Made by a program: the position numbers and the translations under genes. Shown here one piece after another: positions 27,201 to 35,820 of a DNA stretch of 64,000 bases; the first letter of the stretch is position 1, and each line of letters begins with the position of its first letter. The notes under the pieces were generated by a model. That model worked only from the letters and a program-made list of their open reading frames with translations. It did not search any database and was not told where the DNA came from. Source of the DNA: Bradyrhizobium mercantei (GTDB lineage Bacteria > Pseudomonadota > Alphaproteobacteria > Rhizobiales > Xanthobacteraceae); NCBI RefSeq assembly GCF_001982635.1, contig NZ_MKFI01000004.1, positions 675,609 to 739,608 of the forward strand, written 5' to 3'.

Positions 27201-30200
27201 GTCGTATTGGTGCCGCTGATCTTGATGGTCGGGGTGCTCAGGTAACCGTCACCCGGATTGGTCACGTTGATGCCCGTCACATTGACGACGGCCTGCGCCG
27301 TCGTGCCTGCGCCGCCTGCATTGGCGAACGAGAACGTCGGCATGCTGGTATAGCCGGATCCCGGATTGGTTACGGTCACGCCGACCACGCCCAGCGACGC
27401 GGTAAAGTCCGCACCGCCATCGCCCGTGGCGCTATCGATCGAGATGAAGTCGACATAGCCGGGGAAGCCCGACCCGGACGAGGTGAGCTTGACGCCGGTG
27501 ACCGCGCCGCTGGAATTGACGACGGCGGTGCCGGTCGCAGTGATCGGGTTGCCGTTATTGTCGGTTCCGAACACCGTGACCGGATCGCCGTTGCTGTAGC
27601 CCGAACCGCCGCTGACGACGGCAACACTGACCACGCCGAGCGATGCGACCGCCGCGGCGCCGGATCCGCCGCCGCCCGAGATGATCACGTCGGGGATGCC
27701 GAAGTAGCCACTGCCGGGGTTCGCGATCGTCACGCCGCCGATATTGACCGTCAGTGCGCCCGTCGCGACCGCCCCCGAATCCAGCGTGCCATTGCCGTTG
27801 AACGCCACCGCCGTGCCGGCATTGAAATAGATCTGGCTGAAGCCGCCGAGATGCTTGGTGCCGACATCCTCGGTGATGACCTGCGATGCATTGAGCGTGA
27901 GCGTGCCGCCCGCGCCGCTGATGCCGGTTCCGGTAGCGCCACGGGTGTTGGCGAGATCGATGTTGGTGGCGTTGACCGTGGTGTTGCCGCCCTGCCCGTA
28001 CAGACCGGCGCTGTCGAAGGTCAGCGTGCCGATCGGATGCGCGGCATCGCCGATCTGCAAACCGCTCGCGTCATAGAGATTGATCACGGTCGCGCTGCGC
28101 AGACGGACCGAGACGGCGTCGTTGAAGTTCGCGAGCACCGCCGAGTTCAGCACGATCCCGCTGGTGCCGCCGCCGATGTTGATGACCGATCCGGCGATGT
28201 CGTAATTCCTGGCGTTCAGGCTGGCATCGGAGGCAAGCGCGCCGCTGCCGCTGGTGTCGAGCGTCAGCGCGTTGCCACCGTCGATGACCGCGCCGGCACC
28301 GACCGAGAATGCCCCCAGCGGCGTCGGGCTGCTCGGCGGCGGGGCGTCGCCCGTGTACTGTCCCGGCACATAGAGCCGGCTGACCTTCACCGTGCCGCCG
28401 TTGGAGACACGCAGCAGCGCGCCGTCGCCGCTAGTGAAGAGATAGCTGCCATCGGACTGCTTGACCGGCAGCGCGCCGATCGTGATGTCGCGGTCGGTGC
28501 CGGTGGGCACTGCGCCGACCGCCCTGACCACGCTGCCGTCACCGATGACAAGCCCCCTGCCGGTGACAAGGCCACCGTCGCCGGCAAGCGAGACGAGGAC
28601 CAGTTCGGGCCCGGTCAACGGATGCGCCGCGTCGGTCAGGATCTCGAGATTGAGCGCGCTGGCGGTGATGTTCTGCACGCCATCGACGATCTTCGCCGTG
28701 CCGCCGATCAGCACCGATGACGCCCCGAGCCCGCTGATCTGGTCGGCATTGAGCACGAGATAGTTCACCGCACCGGTACAGCCGGGCGCGCTGCCGCTGA
28801 GGCAGTCATCCGCCGGCACGGTCTTGTCGGCAGCGAGCACCAGGATGTTGCTGCCGCCGATCTGGACCTGGCCGCCGCCGCCGACGAGGCCCGGCGCGAG
28901 AGCGCTGGTGCCCGGCGCGAAGCGGTTGGTGCCGGCAAGGTCGAGCGAGTTGATGGCGCCGAGCACCAGCACACCGCCGTCGATCGGCAGCGGGGGCGGC
29001 GCCTTGCCCGCGGCGAGCGCCTGGTTGCGGAAATAGGTCGTGCCCGAGGTGATATCGATCCGGGAATATTGCGACCACACCGCTTGCGACTGCAGCTGGA
29101 ACACCGCCGATTGCGACGAGCGCGCGCCGGTCAAACTGTTGCCGAGCGTGCCGGTGACGTATTGCGAGCCGTCCGCAGCGGAGCTGTTGGCAGTCGCATT
29201 CGGATTGACGTTGTTCGCAACCTGGACGACGCGGTAGGCGCCAGGCAGCGTTGCGTACATTCCCGGCAGCAGCGTGTAGGTGCCGGCGGGGATGCCGCTG
29301 CCGGCGCCGATCGTCACCGACTGGCCTGGCGCGATCGCGTTGGCGAACGGCTGCCTGGATCCGGCCGGGGCCGTCGCATTGGTGCCGGCCGGAATCACCA
29401 GGCCGGAATAATATGGAGCGAAGGCGAGATTGGAATCGTAGGCCGCAACACTCGCCGAATAGGTCGGGACCAGGGCATAGACCTGACGACCGTCGGCATA
29501 GGTCGATGTGATGCTGCCGTTGGCGAGATTCTGCTGGTAGGTCGCGAGCACGTTGCGGCTGCCGCCGGTGCCCGCGACGAACTCCGTCGCATAGATATCG
29601 CCGCCGCCGTTGAGGTCGAGCACGGCGCCGGATTGGGTCGCCACATCCGTGCCGAACAGGCTGATCGATTTGCCGGGCGGCGCGGCGAGCACCGGCGGCA
29701 CGATGGCTGTGCCGTTGGTATTGCCCTGATACCAGGTGGTGCCGTCGATGGTGTAGCCGTCGGGGATCACGAGGTCCGCCGCCGAGACGGAGGTCAGGCT
29801 GCCCGAGGTCAACGTCACGCGCTCCGTCGGCGTGAACGTATCCGGCGCAAAGGAAACGCCGGATGCATTCTTGATGGCCCGCGCGAGGTCGGCCGGGAGG
29901 TCGGCGCTGGTCCGTACGCCGACCACGATGTTGCCAAGCGGCGCCCACAGCGTGCCACCCTGCACAATGGTCTGCGCACTCAGCACGATACTGCCGCCGG
30001 CCGAGAGTGGCGGCGTAGCCACCCCGTTCTGGGCGGTAGTGATGATGCCGGTGGGGCCGGTCGACATCAGCAGGAACCCAGTGTTGCTGACCGGATAGAT
30101 CTCCGCCGCCCGCAGCGTGAGATTGCCTGGAACGACCAGCGCCCCGCCGAAGATCGTCTCTCCTGAGCCAGGACCGCCATCGATGAAGCCATAGTAGTTC

Positions 30201-33200
30201 GGCAGCAACCGGATGGCGCCGGCGCTGGTGAGATTGGTGTCCGCAGCACCGTCGACGAAGATTGCTCTCTCGAGGTCGATCCATTGCGCCGTAACGTTCA
30301 ACGTGCTGGTACCAGTCGCGACAACCGGCGGACCGCCGTCCGTTCCAAACCCGACCAGACGAACGTAGCCAGCGTTCAGATTGACCGTGGATGCGTCGGC
30401 TAGCCCGAAGTGTCCGCTGCGCGAGTAAAGGGTCAGGGCGCCAGGGATCGTGATGTTGACCGAACCGTCGAATGCAATCGTGCCCGCATTGAGCGTCACG
30501 GAATCAAAGCCGCTGTTGCTCAGCGTATCGGCGCCGATGAAGGCGCCCGGCGCCGCCGACGCGCCCGAAGCCGGCAGGTTGGATGCGACCACGCCGGGCC
30601 GCTCCACCACGATCGTATCCGGCGTCGGCGGAGCGCCCGGCACGGTGTTGTTGATGACACCGATGGTCAAACTGCCTCCGGCCGCCAGCGGCGCGCCGCC
30701 GGCTGCATCGACGGTGCCCGCAAAATAGATCGTCGTGCCCGACAATTGCAGGCTGCCGCCATTGCTCCACGCCGCCTGCCCGGCGAAGTGCGGCCCGAAA
30801 CCGCCCTGCGGCAACTGGATCAGGTTGCTCTCCGCGGTCACGGCAGCGCCCTGCAAATTGAACTGAGCGCCCGGCTCCGCCACCAAGGTCGTAGCCAAGA
30901 GCGTGATGGTGCCGCCGTCGCGCACCGTGCCCGTCGAGTAGGTGACGACCTGCGGATTGGGCACGAACACGCCGCTGACATCGAGCACGGCGGTCGCAGC
31001 GACGCGCACCTCCGTGCCTGTCGCGGTGATGCTGCCTGCGGGCGCAACGATGCTGCCGAGAATATCGGCCGTCGCAACCGGATTCAGCGAGACCGTGGCC
31101 AGCGGATCGGTAACGATGGCAGCACCGCGATCGATCAGGACATTCGTCCCGCCCAGCGACAGGCTGACCGGCTGGCGCAAACCATCGGGCAGTACTGCCA
31201 GCGACGCGAAGTCGCGCACCCGCGCGCCGGTCGGAATCTGCACCTCTCGGCCCGACAGCACCGCGGTCGGCTGCTGTTGCAACAGCAGCTGCGTGCCGGC
31301 GGTCACCGTGGTGCCGCCATAGATGTCGGTCAGGGTGTATTGGGAGAAGCCGCCACTGGTGAAGAATGACGGCGGAAGAACCAGCCGACCGGCCTTCGCG
31401 TCCGATACGACCATGCCCGCGACGGGCGTTCCGCCTTGGAGGGCGATGGCGTTTGCCGTATTCGTGGAAACATACGACGTCACGTCCGCGGTCGCGCCGT
31501 CGACCACAATGGTCGAGGCCTGCAATGTCAGCGTGCCACCGCCATCGAAGCCGCCTGCGTAGATGGTGCCGCCGAGCAGCACACTGGCCTGGTTGGGATG
31601 GTTGACGGTGCCATCAGGATTGGTGCCGTGCGGGAGGACGTTGAAGTCGGCCGACTTGCCGTTATCGCTGCCCAGGTTGCCAGAGAAGGCGCCAGCATAG
31701 GTCATCAAGGTCAGACTGCCGCCCTTGCCGACCGGTAGTCCATCGGCGCCGGTTTTGACTTTGCCGGTGGTATCGACATAACCGCCACCAGAAATGTCGA
31801 TCACACTGCCGGGCGAAAGCACAATGCTCTGAGTGATGTCGACAAAGGCTCCATCCCCTAGAGTCGGTCCGTTGCTAGCGGAAATGGTCGAGATGCTCAC
31901 GCTGCCGCCGTTGACGTAGGCGCGCCCCTCGAGCTGATCCGCCGACAGGCCGCTGTCGTTGACCCAGCGACCGCGCACGTCGAGCACCGCATGTGGTCCG
32001 ATGACCACGGCCGGAACCGGCGGCTGCGCCGGCTGCTGCTTGGTGGGATAGGTGAAGCCGGTGAGGCTGATCTGGCCGGCGGGCGCGCTGAGCGTGCCGT
32101 CGATGGTGGCGACGTTGTCCAGCGTGATGCTGCCGCCGGGCCGAACCGACAGGGTGGCATTCGTCGCCATGTCGAGCCGTTGCGCGCCCTTGATCGAGAT
32201 CGCGCCGAGCGATGCATTGGAGAGCACGTCGGTGAAGATCGGAAACACGCTGTTGGCGAGCACCGGCGACCAGTTCGACGCGTTGGCGAAGTTCAAGCCG
32301 CTGGCGCCATACGGATCCGGGCCGGCATCTGCCTGTGGCAGGAGCACCACGTTGTTCTGGTTGCCGGTCCCTGTCTGAGCCGTGAAGGTGACGCTCAGCG
32401 AGGCGCCCTTCGGCATCTGGTCGGCGGGCGCCAGATTCGACGATCCCGCCAGCGCGCGCTGGCGGCTGCCCGCCACGACATTGCCGATGATGTCATTGAC
32501 GATCGGATTGATCGCCGCGACGGTGACCGAGCCGGCATTGGCGCCGGTGATGTAGCTCGCCTCATAGTGCGTATTGCTGCCGCCGCCCCACGGACTGAGA
32601 TAAATCTCGGTCAGCTTCGTATCGACGACGCCGTTGACCTTGTGCAGCACCGTGAAGCCATTGCCGATACCGACATAGGCGATGCTGGGATCGGCGCGGC
32701 CGATGTCGTAGAGGCGCCCGTCGGCACCGAGCAGGCGCGTGGTGCTGATCGTGCCGCCGGTATACTGCACATAGCCGGCCGACACGTTGATGGCCGCGCC
32801 CGGCTGCTGCACGACATTCTTTCCCGACGTCGTGAAGTTGCCGCCCGCGGTCAGGATCTGGTCGATGCTCTGCGGGATCAGGCCGACATAGCCGGCAGCA
32901 TTGAGCAGCGGCGAGCCGACCCACTGCACACCGTCGGCGCGGGTGCCGCTGAGCCGCGCATCGATGGTCACGGTCTTGCCGATCAGGCTCTGGGCGAGCG
33001 GGCTGTCCGCCACCTCGGCCGCGGTGACGAGGATGCTGATCTGGTTGATCGACATCGGCAGCGTGACGCCGGCGATGCCGGAGAGATCGATGGTGCTGCC
33101 CTGCTCGAGCAGGACCGTGCCGCTCGTGGCGACGGCACTGGAATTTGCGACGGCGCCGGCTTGAATGTTCAGCGCCGCGCTCGGCGCCTTGATCAGGGCG

Positions 33201-34678
33201 CCGGCGCCGCCCGCGCCGCTGCCCTGCACGTCGACGCTGCCCGCCGCAGTGATATTGATCTGCGGCTGCAGCACGGCCTGGAAGTACGGCGCGTTGCTGG
33301 CGCCATTCGCCGATGTGGTGGAGTTGAGCGTCGCCGTCGGCAGCGTTCCACTGGTCTCATCCGGCAGGATCGCCGTGAGGCTCGCCGACCCCAGCACGAT
33401 ATTGCCGTCGGTTCCGGGTATGCATGCGCCCTGCACGCAAACCGTCGTCAATTTGATCGAGCCGGTGCGCGTGGTCGCCGTGCTGGCGACGATGCCCCCG
33501 AGTTGGTTGATCGACCCGCCGACCAGCGTGATTGCACCGGAGTTGGACACCAGCAGCCCAGTGGCCTGGTTGGTGACCACTCCGGACTCTGGGCCAGTGG
33601 GTTGCGCGCCGGAGACCGCGCCGGCGGTGCCGGTGAGGACTTGCATCGCCGTCTGGGTGCCGACCGCAGTCGACAACGGCGTCGCCAGGGTGACTGAACT
33701 GTCGGAAGCAAGAATGATCTGGCCATTCCTTGTGGTGATTGCACCTGCGTTATTGACGCCGCCGTCAGCGAGCAACGCTACATAACCGCCGTCGCCATTC
33801 GTGCTCAGCTTGCCCGTCGTGTCGATGATCGCACCGGCCTGGACCGTGACCTTTCCACCACTGCCCTGGTTGAAGATCGTGGCTCCCGAAGCCGAGTTGG
33901 CGGGAACGCCGGCGGTCAGCGGGTCGCCGAGCAGCGAGAACAGCCCGCTCTGCAGGAACCCCTGATAGTTGCTGCCGCTCAGCTTGGACGGCAGATCCAG
34001 CGACGAGGCGATCAGCGTGTGCACGTTGATCTGGCTGGTGCCGCCGAAGATGATGCCGCTCTGGTTGATCAGATAGACCGCGCCGTCGGCCTTGATCGAT
34101 CCCAGGATCTGGCTCGGCACCCCGGTCGATGCGATCTTGTTAAGCGCCGCCCAGTTCGCGTTGCCCTGCTGGTTGAAATTGACCGTCGTGTTCCTGCCGA
34201 CATTGAACGATTGCCAGTTCAACACCGCCTGAGCCTGGGTCTGGTCGATGTTGACCGTAGTCTGGCCGCCGCTGCTGGTTTGCGTCGGCGTGTTGGCGCC
34301 GACCCAGTTGCTGACGGGATTGGCAACGCCGGACGCCGCAAGGCCGCTGTTCGGCACCAGGCCACCGGCGTTGAGACCGTTCGGCACCGCGCTCGGCGCG
34401 CTCGCCGCAAGCCCGCGCGCCACGCTCTGGGCCGCCTGCAATGCCTGGATCGCCTGCGCCGCGCGCGTCATCGACGCTTGCGTGTTCTGCGCCGCCTCCT
34501 GCGCCTGCTGGGCGGCAGCCTGCGCCGCGCTTTGCGCGGCCTGCGTGGCCGCCGGACTCACACCGCCCCATATGCCGAACGGGCGCGCCGCCACAGGTGA
34601 GGTCATTGCGATTGCGATCGAACTGACGCCTGCGAGCAACAGGCCACGGCGCGAGGTCGAGCGAGGGAGCAAATCCAT
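21266..34678 (-). CDS. Giant filamentous-haemagglutinin-like surface protein
   Basis: This protein of about 4,470 residues has a signal peptide with an RR pair (STSRRGLLLAG, Tat-like) ending near SPVAARPFG, then an Ala/Gln-rich probable coiled coil (40-95). A haemagglutination-activity/TPS-like domain follows (about 130-260: QAVLNWQSFNVGRNTTVNF, DGAVYLINQSGIIFGGTSQI), then thousands of residues of beta-helix-type repeats. Six GxGYxxxP repeats lie at about 2310-2535, and a DUF3739-like C-terminal region ends in an Arg/Gln-rich tail. ATG 34678 (GGAAGG upstream) is chosen; 34882 would put 68 non-signal residues in front. No TpsB partner is encoded in the window, while a T2SS surrounds it. It is likely an adhesin or exopolymer-associated protein. 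Confidence 0.85.
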   Translation of the reverse strand: MDLLPRSTSRRGLLLAGVSSIAIAMTSPVAARPFGIWGGVSPAATQAAQSAAQAAAQQAQEAAQNTQASMTRAAQAIQALQAAQSVARGLAASAPSAVPNGLNAGGLVPNSGLAASGVANPVSNWVGANTPTQTSSGGQTTVNIDQTQAQAVLNWQSFNVGRNTTVNFNQQGNANWAALNKIASTGVPSQILGSIKADGAVYLINQSGIIFGGTSQINVHTLIASSLDLPSKLSGSNYQGFLQSGLFSLLGDPLTAGVPANSASGATIFNQGSGGKVTVQAGAIIDTTGKLSTNGDGGYVALLADGGVNNAGAITTRNGQIILASDSSVTLATPLSTAVGTQTAMQVLTGTAGAVSGAQPTGPESGVVTNQATGLLVSNSGAITLVGGSINQLGGIVASTATTRTGSIKLTTVCVQGACIPGTDGNIVLGSASLTAILPDETSGTLPTATLNSTTSANGASNAPYFQAVLQPQINITAAGSVDVQGSGAGGAGALIKAPSAALNIQAGAVANSSAVATSGTVLLEQGSTIDLSGIAGVTLPMSINQISILVTAAEVADSPLAQSLIGKTVTIDARLSGTRADGVQWVGSPLLNAAGYVGLIPQSIDQILTAGGNFTTSGKNVVQQPGAAINVSAGYVQYTGGTISTTRLLGADGRLYDIGRADPSIAYVGIGNGFTVLHKVNGVVDTKLTEIYLSPWGGGSNTHYEASYITGANAGSVTVAAINPIVNDIIGNVVAGSRQRALAGSSNLAPADQMPKGASLSVTFTAQTGTGNQNNVVLLPQADAGPDPYGASGLNFANASNWSPVLANSVFPIFTDVLSNASLGAISIKGAQRLDMATNATLSVRPGGSITLDNVATIDGTLSAPAGQISLTGFTYPTKQQPAQPPVPAVVIGPHAVLDVRGRWVNDSGLSADQLEGRAYVNGGSVSISTISASNGPTLGDGAFVDITQSIVLSPGSVIDISGGGYVDTTGKVKTGADGLPVGKGGSLTLMTYAGAFSGNLGSDNGKSADFNVLPHGTNPDGTVNHPNQASVLLGGTIYAGGFDGGGTLTLQASTIVVDGATADVTSYVSTNTANAIALQGGTPVAGMVVSDAKAGRLVLPPSFFTSGGFSQYTLTDIYGGTTVTAGTQLLLQQQPTAVLSGREVQIPTGARVRDFASLAVLPDGLRQPVSLSLGGTNVLIDRGAAIVTDPLATVSLNPVATADILGSIVAPAGSITATGTEVRVAATAVLDVSGVFVPNPQVVTYSTGTVRDGGTITLLATTLVAEPGAQFNLQGAAVTAESNLIQLPQGGFGPHFAGQAAWSNGGSLQLSGTTIYFAGTVDAAGGAPLAAGGSLTIGVINNTVPGAPPTPDTIVVERPGVVASNLPASGASAAPGAFIGADTLSNSGFDSVTLNAGTIAFDGSVNITIPGALTLYSRSGHFGLADASTVNLNAGYVRLVGFGTDGGPPVVATGTSTLNVTAQWIDLERAIFVDGAADTNLTSAGAIRLLPNYYGFIDGGPGSGETIFGGALVVPGNLTLRAAEIYPVSNTGFLLMSTGPTGIITTAQNGVATPPLSAGGSIVLSAQTIVQGGTLWAPLGNIVVGVRTSADLPADLARAIKNASGVSFAPDTFTPTERVTLTSGSLTSVSAADLVIPDGYTIDGTTWYQGNTNGTAIVPPVLAAPPGKSISLFGTDVATQSGAVLDLNGGGDIYATEFVAGTGGSRNVLATYQQNLANGSITSTYADGRQVYALVPTYSASVAAYDSNLAFAPYYSGLVIPAGTNATAPAGSRQPFANAIAPGQSVTIGAGSGIPAGTYTLLPGMYATLPGAYRVVQVANNVNPNATANSSAADGSQYVTGTLGNSLTGARSSQSAVFQLQSQAVWSQYSRIDITSGTTYFRNQALAAGKAPPPLPIDGGVLVLGAINSLDLAGTNRFAPGTSALAPGLVGGGGQVQIGGSNILVLAADKTVPADDCLSGSAPGCTGAVNYLVLNADQISGLGASSVLIGGTAKIVDGVQNITASALNLEILTDAAHPLTGPELVLVSLAGDGGLVTGRGLVIGDGSVVRAVGAVPTGTDRDITIGALPVKQSDGSYLFTSGDGALLRVSNGGTVKVSRLYVPGQYTGDAPPPSSPTPLGAFSVGAGAVIDGGNALTLDTSGSGALASDASLNARNYDIAGSVINIGGGTSGIVLNSAVLANFNDAVSVRLRSATVINLYDASGLQIGDAAHPIGTLTFDSAGLYGQGGNTTVNATNIDLANTRGATGTGISGAGGTLTLNASQVITEDVGTKHLGGFSQIYFNAGTAVAFNGNGTLDSGAVATGALTVNIGGVTIANPGSGYFGIPDVIISGGGGSGAAAVASLGVVSVAVVSGGSGYSNGDPVTVFGTDNNGNPITATGTAVVNSSGAVTGVKLTSSGSGFPGYVDFISIDSATGDGGADFTASLGVVGVTVTNPGSGYTSMPTFSFANAGGAGTTAQAVVNVTGINVTNPGDGYLSTPTIKISGTNTTGTTTAATATVSGGVVTGVTLTNAGTGYSSLPTVTFSGGGGGAANMVLTAPAIVVNSGATQSLSTLGNVSLVTGAGTKPASVASNIGGVLAIAGASITDSATIQALSGKVSLTATAGDVVLGSGAVIDASGSRITILDVVQDAPGGDVQLASTAGNVIVGQGATVSVAGAGRGFAGSVSILAANAATLDGALDGSAAFKDLGGNFTLQAASIGGAAGLPLTAFTGGFSVRLGTGDIRIEAGQTLNSGKVLLVANNGSVIVNGTIDASGPSGGQIALYGAGVATGTVITGGVSIGGSAVLNASYAAGDPSDPAYAAASLVQTGGTITLGTTGTPDGTVNATYGYQNMSSSGAISVAAGALFNVSGGPGGANINNSGGSVIIRAPILANNTVNVDFRGTVVGVVDGGGNPIGKGVVLNPYAVWSTTDSSTGTKHFDGIIDPAGWFDAAGNPLPGTYQDGSTTDPNGNPIVAPTPQAPLATGNIFIVSLANDDHVGFYQNTLASFVQNLAVTPAGSGAGFGGMHVRPEIDLINPSLDINNGNITVASNWNLGAGSVDASGHVSLVYRTAAGGEPGSLVLQARNNVNINATVSDGFFVNYTPGGGDASALYASEINSSLYQAYLGMFPDGTNLVYSSSGIADYLVKTGGSWSGPSAPTASPSAAFFGLSDAAYDALALQFKLAQPVVISSSDPAVIDQYNLYYSQYLRMFRAYETELLGVNVNGINPSTGVSASGGIVLSYADFVSYTNTITPKVGNTQLNPSANLIPAAPTTSTQYYDLTNGVVRLLPNTGTGNIIALTGDYATKWTAYFLSVINIDLVNSGKDRLSIFVPRTSLAAGLDYAAGIDFSNGALAAIAVTPPAPPPAYTSVQGTYVPSGDPTPPADRIANNPAAYNPPGGNPSIVYNTTAASQLMSTAVSGKGSFSYGIVAGTAFTGNTPPVDPNTVIALSSLPPTVTGNVSVDGHTSYLNSQTNLAGGGTIYIPTIVRTGTGSIAIAAAGNVELRDQLAPGAVYTAGAATATPADFSAPTLPLGYILNPNGLVSTPTWPTGGGAITITAGGSIIGIEMPIDLDGSQFGVAGGSTGQMWSDWYIHYGVSNGTATPFAACAAAGSVACQTAAWVNYATFHQGFGALGGGNITLSAGADIIDIGASLPETLVVGGGFTAANPPKATYYGGGNLSVTAGGDLLSSDFLVGRGAGLIRVGGSVQATTSNPLNQGLPTLGIALSGNTVAGTYALPLLLAVQDGFITVAARGSVTLGNVYDPASLPLNLGIQVDPTRFLPGVDSQQNNFAWSNFFTSYGPNSGVSLTSLTGDVTAPTVAQASVPGLFVHNADPSNVVLGGTANPSIVGLLLPATLDLAALTGNLTLSKTDVGNLVPTNTGTVNLVAAGTIDLGAGLAMPDLDPSIARYIGSSTISDQTTLASNSINPLGLPWATLTQALHANDPVQAVIAAGKDIYGVNADAGFGSTLTLIKPARIEAGNNIYAGIAPGGGVSTTSNGTPLPNVSFSFIGQNNNATDVTSIAAGNDLVGGSYLLYGPGTFVLQAGHDLGPFAPSDSPPSATTRGVATIGNGSAVGGAFTLNNPLKPYLPSQGAELDLLFGVKPGINYAAAIADYVDPAHAGTGGIDFLTDIAAILGQPRDQAWATFQGLSPARQQLLVNRAFLDFLIQVGKDYKNSASPYFGQYARAYTAISTLFPAGYGYTDNSLSVDGKAAPKIATGKFNVAASVLETQMGGDINIVGPGGGITVGHSSLDVLSPNQEGILTLGGGSIRAFANDSILVNQSRIMTQQGGDIGLFTANGDISAGAGPKTYVSSPALSEICTVGGYCYVNPQGLVTGAGIAALVTLPGQDPTKSNVTLVAPRGTIDLGAAGIRGNDITLVALVVLNAFNVQATGTVTGLAFTPTPSTTLAAVTTNATAATQQAGQPAPSKPNDQPSIVIVEVLGYGGSGGDDAAPAGGGSQNPNSSDDERRRRGEQQQP
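27080..27750 (-). repeat. Six-copy GxGYxxxP repeat block inside the giant gene
   Basis: Six units of the form G-V-x-x-T-N-x-G-x-G-Y-x-x-x-P-x-x-x-x-x-G are spaced 30-50 residues apart, for example GVTIANPGSGYFGIPDVIIS, GVTVTNPGSGYTSMPTFSFA and GVTLTNAGTGYSSLPTVTFS. The third is degenerate (SGFPGYVDF). Intervening Gly/Ala-rich linkers (SGGGGSGAAAV) repeat as well. This is an inserted domain type unlike the rest of the beta-helix. Confidence 0.75.
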
Positions 34679-34969
34679 GCGGGCCTTCCAATGCAGTTGG
34701 TGATGCGAAACGATCATCACGCAACAACGCACCGGCCAGCCTGCAACCAGTTGGCCCGATGCCGACAACTCGATGAAAAGCGCGCAACCCAACTGGCGCG
34801 GCCGCCCGGGGCGGACACGCCCGACAGTTCGGGACGCCTCTCCTGTTCTTAAGACAGTTTGAGCCGGGCTAACGCGAAGCAATTTCGCAAAAAAGTTTTA
34901 ACCTCGCGATGGAACTCAACCTCGGCGCGAACCGGCAAACTCACCCGCCCGGCCAAAAGCAACGGCGAG
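34679..34969. other. Leader/promoter region of the giant gene
   Basis: This 291-base gap between gspC-like and the giant gene on the same strand is moderately AT-rich at 34855-34910 (CAATTTCGCAAAAAAGTTTT), a likely place for the promoter of the giant gene. No coding sequence was seen. Confidence 0.4.
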
Positions 34970-35476
34970 TCAATTGCTTGGCGATGCGGCCTTGGTCTGC
35001 CGGAGCGGCCGCTCGACGGGCTTCGAGGGCTTCGCCGTGGTGGTGAACAAGGCGAAATCCACCGAGCGTTCGCCCTGCTTGAGCACCAGCCGGCGCGGCT
35101 CGATCCGCTCGACCTTCCAGCCGCTGACGTCGTCCCCCGCACGCACACGCACCACCTTGTCGCCCTTACCCGCGGCGCGGATGGCGGCTTGGCCGTCGCC
35201 GTTCTCGCTGACGATGCCGAGCACCACCACACTCGGCGGCGGTGGCGGAGGAGGCGGCGGTTCCTGCCGCGCCACCGGCGCGACCGGTTTGGCAGGCAGC
35301 CGCCGCAGCGGCGAGAACAGCGGCTTGTCCCTGGTTGCGCTCAGCTGTTCCAGCGGCTGGAGCTCCACCGGATTGTCGACGACGACCTCGTTCCCCGCCA
35401 GCTGCTCCGCAGCGCGAGCAAGCTGCGCACAAACAAGGAGCACAACGATCATCAACATCCGCAATGCGATCGACAT
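34970..35476 (-). CDS. gspC: Type II secretion GspC-like inner membrane protein
   Basis: The 168-residue protein has one N-terminal membrane anchor or signal (LRMLMIVVLLVCAQLARA). The segment SATRDKPLFSPLRRLPAK follows, then a Pro-rich linker of nine consecutive prolines, and a small beta domain (VVVLGIVSENGDGQAAIR...VRAGDDVSGWKVERI...RLVLKQGE) typical of the GspC homology region that touches secretin GspD. No PDZ domain follows, so it is short for GspC; a GspN/PilP-like name is possible. The start at 35476 (MSIALRM) is chosen over 35548 because it begins the anchor directly. It is divergent from the gspD-side genes. Confidence 0.72.
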   Translation of the reverse strand: MSIALRMLMIVVLLVCAQLARAAEQLAGNEVVVDNPVELQPLEQLSATRDKPLFSPLRRLPAKPVAPVARQEPPPPPPPPPSVVVLGIVSENGDGQAAIRAAGKGDKVVRVRAGDDVSGWKVERIEPRRLVLKQGERSVDFALFTTTAKPSKPVERPLRQTKAASPSN

Positions 35477-35820
35477 ATGCTGCTGTCCATTTATCCGCGC
35501 CGTCCGCGCGCACCAGCGTCGACTGATCGTCATCACCGCGTGCGACAATCAAACTGCGCCAGGCGCGCGCGCGTTGCAAGCCTCCTCGGCATCCGGCACG
35601 CAAAGTGCGACGCATCGCAACCTGTATGCGTCAACTCTGTGAAGGTGAATCACAGCCGGGCATTGTCGCCATGCGTCGCAGCAGAGCTGCTGTTACGACC
35701 GCGTCATCCAAGCCGCACACACTCGCGGCGTGCAGTAGACGGCTTGTTGCCGACGCTGCGGCTTCCAATCGACACCAAGTCCGTCGAGACGAAACACATC
35801 GGTATCAAAGACGTGGCGTC
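35477..35820. other. Divergent intergenic region of the T2SS island
   Basis: This 344-base gap between gspC-like (-) and the phosphatase-superfamily gene (+) must hold promoters in both directions. No clear palindrome, terminator or coding sequence was recognised. Confidence 0.4.

Noticed and set aside
27080..27750. CRISPR-like or DNA-level tandem repeat
   Set aside because: The repetition is at protein level; spacing and bases vary, and there are no identical short repeats with unique spacers.
25352..28720. Very long open frame (over 1,100 codons) on the + strand opposite the giant gene
   Set aside because: It is antisense to a gene with clear beta-helix repeats, is dominated by Arg/Ala/Asp from GC-rich complement codons, and has no domain motif or ribosome binding site.
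21266..34678. TpsB or autotransporter barrel for the giant protein
   Set aside because: Its C-terminus is an Arg/Gln-rich tail without beta-barrel strands, and no FhaC/ShlB-like gene is in the window.
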